A DNA stretch of 59,285 bases, from assembly GCA_937873095.1 (NCBI GenBank), contig CALMVI010000147.1:1-59285 (forward strand). The letters run 5' to 3'. This document shows positions 26,150 through 32,773 of this stretch, one piece after another (positions within the stretch are counted from its first letter, which is position 1; every line of letters begins with the position of its first letter). This DNA is from an uncultured Acetobacteraceae bacterium. Its GTDB lineage: Bacteria > Pseudomonadota > Alphaproteobacteria > Acetobacterales > Acetobacteraceae. The position numbers and the translations under genes are program-made. The notes beneath the pieces are model-generated. The model did no database searches, was not told the origin of the DNA, and worked only from the letters and a program-made list of their open reading frames with translations.

Positions 26150-26494
26150 ATGCATTCTTCCGAAGTTTCCGCCCTCAGGACAGTCTATGGTCTGGCGTTC
26201 GATGTGGAAGACCTGGTCATGCTGCGCAACTGGGCGGCACAGCGCCGCCTGCATCTCGCAATCGCGCTCGACCGTGTGATCGACGGTGTGGAGTTTGAGG
26301 AGTTGCTGGTGGTGGCGCCGCCTGCCGGCCGTCGCCGCACCCTGACCCTGTGGCGGACCAAGGACGGCATCTTCGCCCAGCCCGCCCTCGGCGCGCCCCA
26401 GTCCTTTGCGACGATGCAGGACCTTCTCGACCAGCTTCGCCCCGTTCGCGCCGCCAAGCTCGGCTGGCGGCAGCGCCTTGGCCTGGCGGGCTGA
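26150..26494 (+). CDS. Conserved hypothetical protein
   Basis: A 114-residue soluble protein with an early helix (TVYGLAFDVEDLVMLRNWAA), a charged strand-rich middle (DGVEFEELLVVAPPAGRRRT) and a helical end (FATMQDLLDQLRPVRAAKLG). I recognise no domain. It lies between phbB and the pentose phosphate operon and converges on gntK, with 17 bases between stops. The coding call rests on its good frame, ATG start and codon use. Confidence 0.6.
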   Translation: MHSSEVSALRTVYGLAFDVEDLVMLRNWAAQRRLHLAIALDRVIDGVEFEELLVVAPPAGRRRTLTLWRTKDGIFAQPALGAPQSFATMQDLLDQLRPVRAAKLGWRQRLGLAG

Positions 26495-26511
26495 TCGCTT
26501 CCCGCTTCCGT

Positions 26512-27045
26512 TCAGCGCCGGGGCAGGGCGGCCAGGGCTTCGGCCACAGTCTGATCCAGGCTGCTTTCGACGCACACCCTGATCGGCTGCTCATCCGCCG
26601 ACGGCTCCTCGAGCGTGCTCAACTGGCTTTCCAGCAGGCTCGCCGGCATGAAATGGCCGGTCCGCTTGTTCAGGCGCTCCTCCAGCACCTCCGGGTTCGC
26701 CTGCAGGTACAACAGCCGAACCTGCGGGCGGTGGGCGATCAGCCCGTCCCTGTAGGATCGCTTCAGCGCCGAGCACGTCACCAGGCCGGGCTCGCCGGCT
26801 TCGCAGCGTGTGTCGATCCAGCGCTTGACGGCCAGCAGCCAGGGCGCGCGGTCCTCGTCGGTCAGCGGTATGCTCGCATGCATCTTCTGCACGTTCGACG
26901 GCGGGTGCAGCGCGTCGCCCTCCTGGAATGGCCAGCCAAGGTGTCTGTTCATCGCCTCGGCGATGGTGGACTTGCCGGACCCGGACACGCCCATCACGAT
27001 CAGCACCAGGGGCAGCACGTCGTCCGTCCCGCCGTCCGGCGTCAT
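26512..27045 (-). CDS. gntK: Gluconokinase
   Basis: A 177-residue gluconokinase that phosphorylates gluconate to 6-phosphogluconate. The P-loop GVSGSGKST is at residues 19-27, then the GDALHPPSNVQKMHASIPLT substrate segment and the RAPWLLAVKRWIDTR helix, all typical of the GntK family. It is the last gene of the operon; its ATG overlaps the rpiA stop (ATGA). It feeds external gluconate, which many acetic acid bacteria make in the periplasm, into the pathway above it. Confidence 0.94.
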   Translation of the reverse strand: MTPDGGTDDVLPLVLIVMGVSGSGKSTIAEAMNRHLGWPFQEGDALHPPSNVQKMHASIPLTDEDRAPWLLAVKRWIDTRCEAGEPGLVTCSALKRSYRDGLIAHRPQVRLLYLQANPEVLEERLNKRTGHFMPASLLESQLSTLEEPSADEQPIRVCVESSLDQTVAEALAALPRR

Positions 27046-27722
27046 TGGGGCGTGTACCGCGCCACACCCTGGTCGTCAGCCACCAGGGCCAGGGCGGCCA
27101 TCCCGATGAAAAGCCCGGTCTCGACCACGCCCACGATCTGCCGCATCTGCCTGTCCAGGCTGGCCGACTCCGAAATCGGCCCGGTTGCGCAATCGACGAT
27201 GTAGTTGCCGCCATCGGTCACGAACGGGCGCCCGTCCGGCGACCGGCGGCGCTCCACCGTCTGGGACAGCTCGGCCAGCCGCGCCTGGGTCAGCTCCCAG
27301 CCGAACGGCGTCACCTCGACCGGCACCGGCGCGCGCGAGCCGAGCCAATCCACCATCTTGCTCCCGTCGGCGATGATCACCAGCCGCCGGGCCGCGCTTG
27401 CCACCATCTTCTCGCGCAGCAGCGCGCCGCCGAGGCCCTTCACCAGATCCAGGCTGTCGCGCTTGATCTCGTCGGCGCCGTCCACGCACAGATCGATCGC
27501 CGCATGCGTGTCGAACCCGACAACGCGCAGCCCGCCCGCCCGGGCCTGAGCAGCACTTGCCTCCGAGGTGGGGATGCAGACGACGTCCGGCTTGCGGGCG
27601 ATCAGCGCCTCGATGAAGAACGACGCGGTCGACCCGGTGCCGAGCCCCAACACCATGCCGTCCGTCACCATCTCTACGGCCTGGCCGGCAGCGTCCCGCT
27701 TGAAGGTGTCGGACGCGCTCAC
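27042..27722 (-). CDS. rpiA: Ribose-5-phosphate isomerase A
   Basis: A 226-residue RpiA that interconverts ribulose-5-phosphate and ribose-5-phosphate. GLGTGSTASFFIEALIARK, FDTHAAIDLCVDGADEIKRD and KGLGGALLREKMVASAARRL are the conserved substrate and catalytic segments, with the catalytic glutamate in LLREK. The gene overlaps pgl upstream and gntK downstream by four bases each, so it is within the same message. Confidence 0.95.
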   Translation of the reverse strand: MSASDTFKRDAAGQAVEMVTDGMVLGLGTGSTASFFIEALIARKPDVVCIPTSEASAAQARAGGLRVVGFDTHAAIDLCVDGADEIKRDSLDLVKGLGGALLREKMVASAARRLVIIADGSKMVDWLGSRAPVPVEVTPFGWELTQARLAELSQTVERRRSPDGRPFVTDGGNYIVDCATGPISESASLDRQMRQIVGVVETGLFIGMAALALVADDQGVARYTPQ

Positions 27723-28441
27723 GCCGCCCGCCCGTCGGCGGCGCGGTCCAAAAACCAGGTCAGTTCGCCGGCCGAGGCCACCCGCGCCGCGGGCTGCGAG
27801 CGGTCCCCGTCCAGCACGCGGCGCACGGCCGCCGCCTTGCCCTTGCCCGCCACCATGAACGCGACCTGCGCGCTGCAGGCGATGGCGGGGTAGGTCAGGG
27901 TCAGCCGCGGTTGCGGAACCCCATCGGTCACCGGAACCACCCAGGCCAGCGCCTCGTCCAGCGCCGCGGTCCCCGGAAACAGCGACGCGGTATGCCCGTT
28001 ATCGCCAAGCCCCAGCAGCATCGCGTCGAACAGCGGCCGCTCCATGTCGAGAGCTTCGCGATCGTAGTAGCTGCGCAGCGTCGCCTGGTAGGCGACCGCA
28101 GCCTCGTTCAGCGAACCGTGCGTCGGCATGGGATGCACGTTGCCCGGCGGCACAGGGACGTGGTCGATCAGCGCCTGCCTGGCCATCAGGTAGTTGCTGT
28201 CAGGATGGTCGTGCGGCACGAAGCGCTCGTCGCCCCAGAACAGGTGCGTGCGCCCCCACGGAAAGCGGTCGCGAAACGGCGCCGACGCCAGAACCTCGTA
28301 GAGGCGCTTCGGCGTGGAGCCGCCGGACAGCGCCACGGCGAACCGCCCGGGCGACGCCTCTGCCAGGCCCGTCAGCCAGCCGGCCACATGCCAGGCCAGC
28401 GCATCGGCATCCTCCAGCGTGACGATCTTGGACGCGGCCAT
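27719..28441 (-). CDS. pgl: 6-phosphogluconolactonase
   Basis: A 240-residue SOL/DevB-type lactonase, hydrolysing 6-phosphogluconolactone, the product of Zwf. ALSGGSTPKRLYEVL is at about residues 37-51, WGDERFVPHDHPDSNYLMAR near 70-89, and LGLGDNGHTASLFPGT near 142-157. I chose the ATG at 28441 because an extra 19 residues upstream (ATG at 28498) fall over a hairpin. Its stop overlaps the rpiA start. A 155-base hairpin-rich gap separates it from the HAD gene before it. Confidence 0.94.
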   Translation of the reverse strand: MAASKIVTLEDADALAWHVAGWLTGLAEASPGRFAVALSGGSTPKRLYEVLASAPFRDRFPWGRTHLFWGDERFVPHDHPDSNYLMARQALIDHVPVPPGNVHPMPTHGSLNEAAVAYQATLRSYYDREALDMERPLFDAMLLGLGDNGHTASLFPGTAALDEALAWVVPVTDGVPQPRLTLTYPAIACSAQVAFMVAGKGKAAAVRRVLDGDRSQPAARVASAGELTWFLDRAADGRAA

Positions 28442-28456
28442 CGACCCTAGCTCCCC

Positions 28457-28495
28457 TGGACCATGACCGGTTCGCATCGGCTCACCGTCATGGTC
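28457..28495. repeat. Hairpin upstream of pgl
   Basis: GGACCATGAC at 28457-28466 is the reverse complement of GTCATGGTCC at 28486-28495, around a loop of about 19 bases. It lies just before the pgl start, inside the operon, and could act as a processing site or attenuator. Confidence 0.5.
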
Positions 28496-28510
28496 CACCT
28501 CGTTGTTTCG

Positions 28511-28589
28511 GCGAGCCGACTCACGCGTTCAGGTGATGCCACCTGAACGCGAGCCGACTCACGCGTTCAGGTGATGCCACCTGAACGCG
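28511..28589. repeat. Two tandem 38-bp palindromic units within the pentose phosphate operon
   Basis: The 38-base unit is repeated exactly at 28511-28548 and 28549-28586. Each contains a hairpin: CGCGTTCAGGT and ACCTGAACGCG around the loop GATGCC, at 28524-28551 and 28562-28589. A related hairpin with the core TTCAGGTGATGC lies by proC at 48733. The array sits between the second HAD gene and pgl, the only sizeable gap in the operon. Confidence 0.8.
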
Positions 28590-28596
28590 ATCTGCT

Positions 28597-29403
28597 CTAG
28601 CTGCGCAGGATGAAACGTTCGACGGCCAGCGCAAACCCCTCCTCCTCGGACGAGGCGGTCACCTCGTTCGCCTGCTTGCGCACCGCCTCGCTTGCGTTGC
28701 CCATGGCGATGGACAGGCCGCTCCGCTTGAACATCAGCACGTCGTTGGGCTGGTCGCCGATGGTGGCGATCTGCTGCGGCTGCAGGCCGAGGCGTTCGGC
28801 CAGGTAGCCGATGGCGAAGCCCTTGTTGGCCTCCGGATGGGTGATGTCGAGGTAGTAGGGTTGCGAGCGGGCGGCAGAGGCGCTGTCGCCCAGCGCCTGC
28901 TGCACCTGCCGCTCCGCCTCCTCCATCCTTGGCAGGTCGTCGCTGACGCCCACGATCTTGACGGCGTGGTCCAGCGCGTCGCCGAAATCGCTTACCACCT
29001 TGGGCGGGAACTTCACCGTCCACTCCTCGCGCGCGACGTGAGGCGCCTGGCTGTCATGCACCAGCCAGTCCTCGCCGCTGTACACCCACGCATCCAGCCC
29101 GGCCCCCTGCAGCAGCGCCAGGCTGCGGTCGGTCACCGCGCGCGGCAGCGTCCTCGCCTCGATCGGCGTCAGGTCGGGGTTGACCCACATGCCGCCGTTG
29201 AAGCCCGCGACCGGCGTGTCGATGGCGAGCGGCTCGATCAGCATCGCCATGCCCCGCGGCGGCCGACCGCTGGTGATGGCAAAGCCGATCTGCTTCGCCC
29301 GCATCGCGCGCACCGCGGCAACCGCGCGCTCGGTCAGCACCTTGTCCTTGGTCACCAGCGTGCCGTCGACATCGGCCAGCAGCAGCTTGATGTCCGCCAT
29401 CAT
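28597..29403 (-). CDS. HAD-IIB (Cof-like) sugar phosphatase, second of a tandem pair
   Basis: A 268-residue HAD-family phosphatase. Motif I is LLADVDGTLVTKDKVLTE, motif II ITSGRPPRGMAML, and the C-terminal acid motif IGDQPNDVLMFKRSGLSIAM, as in Cof-type enzymes that dephosphorylate sugar phosphates. Its ATG overlaps the stop of the neighbouring paralogue by four bases. Substrate is unknown; a role in removing excess sugar phosphates in this operon is an inference. Confidence 0.85.
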   Translation of the reverse strand: MMADIKLLLADVDGTLVTKDKVLTERAVAAVRAMRAKQIGFAITSGRPPRGMAMLIEPLAIDTPVAGFNGGMWVNPDLTPIEARTLPRAVTDRSLALLQGAGLDAWVYSGEDWLVHDSQAPHVAREEWTVKFPPKVVSDFGDALDHAVKIVGVSDDLPRMEEAERQVQQALGDSASAARSQPYYLDITHPEANKGFAIGYLAERLGLQPQQIATIGDQPNDVLMFKRSGLSIAMGNASEAVRKQANEVTASSEEEGFALAVERFILRS

Positions 29404-30212
29404 CGGTCTCCACGCGCAAGGGGCAGAACGTATCGCTCGACAGCCCGCGCCCAGCCGTCCTCCTGGTTGCTGGCCGTCACGTAGTCGGCGCGCGCGCGCA
29501 TCGCCGCCGGCGCCTGGCCCATCGCGATCGTGTAGGCCGCAACGTCGAACATCGGCAGGTCGTTGGCCATGTCGCCGATGCAGGCGGTCTCGTCCAGGCC
29601 GATCCCGAGCAGGGCTGCGGCCTGCCTGACGGCCTCGCCCTTGTTGGCGAGCGGATGGGTCACGTCGAGGTAGTAGGTCTGGCTCAGGTGCACCGCGGCG
29701 CGGTCTCCCAACCGGGCCTGCAACGCCGTCTCGCAGGCGGCGAGCTTTTCCGCATCCTTCGACGCCGCCATGATCTTTCCCGCGCGGCCGATCTCGGCGG
29801 AAAAATCCTGCACCGTCCGGTAAGGCATCTGCACGGTCTTCTGTTCCCAGGATACATAGTCGCCCTCGGGATCGACCAGCAGCCATTCCTCCGCGGTGAA
29901 CAGCCAGGGCGGTATCTGCCGCGCCGCCAGGTCGTCCAGCACCTCCCGTGCCGTGCCCGGGTCGAGCAGCCGTGCCAGCGTCACCTCGCCCGCGGGCGAG
30001 GTGAACACGCCGCCGTTGAACGCGGCGCGCGGCGTGTCGAGGCCGAGCGCGTCGGCAAACAACGCGACGCCATGCGGCGGCCGGCTGCTGACCAGCACCA
30101 GCTTCACGCCTTGGCCGACCAGTGCCGCGGCCGCTGCATGGGCCGCCGGCGTCAGCACCTTGTCCTTGGTGACCAGCGTGCCGTCGATGTCGGACACGAG
30201 CAACCGGATCAT
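29400..30212 (-). CDS. HAD-IIB (Cof-like) sugar phosphatase, first of a tandem pair
   Basis: A 270-residue paralogue of the next gene, with the same motifs: LLVSDIDGTLVTKDKVLTPA, LVSSRPPHGVALF, FNGGVFTSP, and CIGDMANDLPMFDVAAYTIA. The two share the DGTLVTKDKVLT beginning exactly, so they came from gene duplication. Its ATG overlaps the zwf stop. Two phosphatases in one pentose phosphate operon are notable. Confidence 0.85.
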   Translation of the reverse strand: MIRLLVSDIDGTLVTKDKVLTPAAHAAAAALVGQGVKLVLVSSRPPHGVALFADALGLDTPRAAFNGGVFTSPAGEVTLARLLDPGTAREVLDDLAARQIPPWLFTAEEWLLVDPEGDYVSWEQKTVQMPYRTVQDFSAEIGRAGKIMAASKDAEKLAACETALQARLGDRAAVHLSQTYYLDVTHPLANKGEAVRQAAALLGIGLDETACIGDMANDLPMFDVAAYTIAMGQAPAAMRARADYVTASNQEDGWARAVERYVLPLARGDR

Positions 30213-31750
30213 CGCTCGATCGGTTCCCAGCTTCTCCCATCCTGCTGCAGCAGGGCGAGGGCTTCGTCAGGGCCTTCGCTGCCGGCGGCGTAGGGGTTGA
30301 CGTGGATGTGCCCGTCATCCCACGCGTCCAGCACGGGCTGCACCGCGGACCACCCCGCTTCGACGTTGTCGGCGCGCTGGAACAGCGTCGCGTCGCCGGT
30401 CAGGCAGTCGTAGAGCAGCGTCTCGTAGCCGGTGCTCGGCCCTTCGTGGAAGTAGTCGGCATAGTTGAAGTTCATGTTCACGCCGCCAAGCTTCACGCGC
30501 GGGCCAGGTACCTTGGCGCTGAACTGCAGAGTGACGCCCTCGGTCGGCTGGATGTGCAGGAACATGATGTTCGGCGTCAGCTTCTCCACCGGCGTGTCGC
30601 GGAACAGCGCAAACGGCGCCTGCTTGAAGTGGATGCTGATGCCCGTCTGGCGGTGCGACAGGCGCTTGCCGGTGCGGATGTAAAACGGCACCCCGGCCCA
30701 GCGCCAGTTGTCGATACCGAGCTTCATCGCGATGAAGGTCTCCGTGCTGGAGTTCGGCTTCACGTCGGGCTCGCTGCGGTATGCCGGCACGGCCCGGCCG
30801 CCATAGGCGCCGGCGCGGTATTGCCCGCGCACCACGTCGCGCACCGCCTGCCGGCCGGAGAGGGGATGGATCGCCTGGATCACCTTGGCCTTTTCCGTCC
30901 TGACGGCATCGGCATCGAACGAGGTCGGCGCCTCCATCGCCACCATCGCGAGGAGCTGGAACATGTGGTTCGGCACCATGTCGCGCATGGCGCCGGTGCC
31001 CTCGTAGAAATTGCCGCGCTGTTCCACGCCCACGGTCTCTGCCGCGGTGATCTGCACATGGTCGATGTTGTCCCGCTTCCAGATCGGCTCGAAGATGCCG
31101 TTGGAAAACCGCAGCGCCATGATGTTCTGCACGGTTTCCTTGCCCAGATAATGGTCGATCCGGTAGATCTGCGTTTCGTCGAAACAGGCCAGAAGTGCCG
31201 CGTTCAGCGCCTTGGCGCTCGTCAGGTCGTGGCCGAACGGCTTTTCGACCACGATGCGGCGGAACCCGCCCGCTTCCTCCGTCATCCCGGCCGCCAAAAG
31301 CTGTTGCGCGATGGTTTCGAAAAACCGCGCCGCGGTTGCACAGTAGAAGATGACGTTGCCCTGCGGCAGCGCCGTCTTGAGGCGTTCGAAGCTTGCCGGA
31401 TCGGCGAAGTCGCCATGCAGGTACGCCGTGCGCTCGCCCATCCAGGCCCAGGCAGCCTGGTCTAGCGCCACCGGTGTGCCGCCCTGCCGCTCGGCCACGA
31501 AATGCGCCATCGCCTCGGTCAGATGCGTGCGGAACGCCGCATCGTCCATCTCGCGCGCATCGACGCCGACGATGCGGAAATCATCGTCCAGCAGACCGGC
31601 CAGCTGCAGGTTGTACAGCGCCGGCATCAGCAGCCTGCGTGTCAGGTCGCCACCCGCCCCGAAGACCACGAAGCTGCATGGCGGCGCCTGCGGCGCGCGG
31701 CCGAGCACCGCAGGGTCGCTGGCGCGCGGCAACTGCTCGAAGGACGGCAT
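30209..31750 (-). CDS. zwf: Glucose-6-phosphate 1-dehydrogenase
   Basis: A 513-residue G6PDH, first enzyme of the oxidative pentose phosphate pathway. The coenzyme-binding start is FVVFGAGGDLTRRLLMPAL at about residue 28, VVEKPFGHDL follows, and the active-site signature is RIDHYLGKETVQNIMALRF. FFPIWKRDNIDHVQIT (here FEPIWKRDNIDHVQIT) also fits. The ATG at 31750 was chosen over a frame running to 32035, which would overlap gnd. It starts 8 bases after the gnd stop. Confidence 0.96.
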   Translation of the reverse strand: MPSFEQLPRASDPAVLGRAPQAPPCSFVVFGAGGDLTRRLLMPALYNLQLAGLLDDDFRIVGVDAREMDDAAFRTHLTEAMAHFVAERQGGTPVALDQAAWAWMGERTAYLHGDFADPASFERLKTALPQGNVIFYCATAARFFETIAQQLLAAGMTEEAGGFRRIVVEKPFGHDLTSAKALNAALLACFDETQIYRIDHYLGKETVQNIMALRFSNGIFEPIWKRDNIDHVQITAAETVGVEQRGNFYEGTGAMRDMVPNHMFQLLAMVAMEAPTSFDADAVRTEKAKVIQAIHPLSGRQAVRDVVRGQYRAGAYGGRAVPAYRSEPDVKPNSSTETFIAMKLGIDNWRWAGVPFYIRTGKRLSHRQTGISIHFKQAPFALFRDTPVEKLTPNIMFLHIQPTEGVTLQFSAKVPGPRVKLGGVNMNFNYADYFHEGPSTGYETLLYDCLTGDATLFQRADNVEAGWSAVQPVLDAWDDGHIHVNPYAAGSEGPDEALALLQQDGRSWEPIER

Positions 31751-31758
31751 GCGCACGG

Positions 31759-32736
31759 TCAGGCGTGCGGCTCCACGTGGCCGCCGAACTTGTTGCGCAT
31801 CGCGCTCAGCAATTTCTCGCCGAACGTGTTGCCGGACCGCGAGCGGAAGCGCGCATACAGCGACGTGGACAGCACCGGCACCGGCACGGATTCCTCGATG
31901 GCGGCCTCGACAGTCCAGCGCCCCTCCCCGGAATCGCTGACATGGCCGGTGAACTCCGACAACGTCTCGTTCTCTGCCAGCGCCGCCGCGGTCAGATCCA
32001 GCAGCCAGGACGACACCACGCTGCCCCGCCGCCACACCTCGGCGATGTCGGCGATGTTGAGGGTGAAGCGCTGATCCTCGGGCAGTTCTGCAGACGCCTT
32101 GCCCTGCAGCACGTCGAAGCCTTCGGCATACGCCTGCATCATGCCGTATTCGATGCCGTTATGCACCATCTTCACGAAATGCCCGGAACCGGCCGGACCG
32201 CAATACATGTATCCCTGTTCCGGTCGCGGGTCGCGGTTGCGCCGCTCCTTGGTGCGTTCGATCTCGCCCATGCCTGGCGCCAGCGTCGAGAAGATCGGGT
32301 CCAGCCGCTCCACAACCTCGGCCGGTCCGCCGATCATCATGCAGTAGCCGCGCTCCAGGCCCCAGACGCCGCCGGACGTGCCCACATCGACGTAGTTCAG
32401 GCCGCGGCCCCGCAGCGACGCCGCGCGGCGGATATCGTCCTTGTAGAACGTGTTGCCGCCGTCGATGATGGTGTCGCCCGGCTCCATGTGGTCGGCCAGC
32501 GACGCCACAGTCTGTTCGGTGATCTCGCCCGCCGGCAGCATCACCCAGACGGCGCGCGGCTTTTCCAGGCCGCGCAACAGATCGGCCAGATCGGCCGCAC
32601 CCGTGGCACCCTCGCCTGCCACGCGCTTCACCGCGTCGGCGCTGTGGTCGTACACGACGCAGTGATGGCCCGCGCGCATCAGCCGCAAGCTGATGTTGCC
32701 GCCCATACGACCGAGCCCGATGACGCCTAGCTGCAT
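31759..32736 (-). CDS. gnd: 6-phosphogluconate dehydrogenase, short (GntZ/YqeC-like) type
   Basis: A 325-residue decarboxylating 6PGDH. It has the coenzyme motif [54 protein letters not shown], and the catalytic lysine block [22 protein letters not shown]. At 325 residues it belongs to the short class, often NAD-dependent, rather than the 470-residue NADP enzyme. It is 37 bases downstream of tal-pgi and 8 before zwf. Confidence 0.94.
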   Translation of the reverse strand: MQLGVIGLGRMGGNISLRLMRAGHHCVVYDHSADAVKRVAGEGATGAADLADLLRGLEKPRAVWVMLPAGEITEQTVASLADHMEPGDTIIDGGNTFYKDDIRRAASLRGRGLNYVDVGTSGGVWGLERGYCMMIGGPAEVVERLDPIFSTLAPGMGEIERTKERRNRDPRPEQGYMYCGPAGSGHFVKMVHNGIEYGMMQAYAEGFDVLQGKASAELPEDQRFTLNIADIAEVWRRGSVVSSWLLDLTAAALAENETLSEFTGHVSDSGEGRWTVEAAIEESVPVPVLSTSLYARFRSRSGNTFGEKLLSAMRNKFGGHVEPHA

Positions 32737-32773
32737 GTATCCTCCAAGACGATGTCAGGCGCCGCACGCCGGG

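Noticed and set aside
28511-28589. Possible CRISPR unit
   Set aside because: Only two direct copies with no spacers; the copies are contiguous and palindromic.
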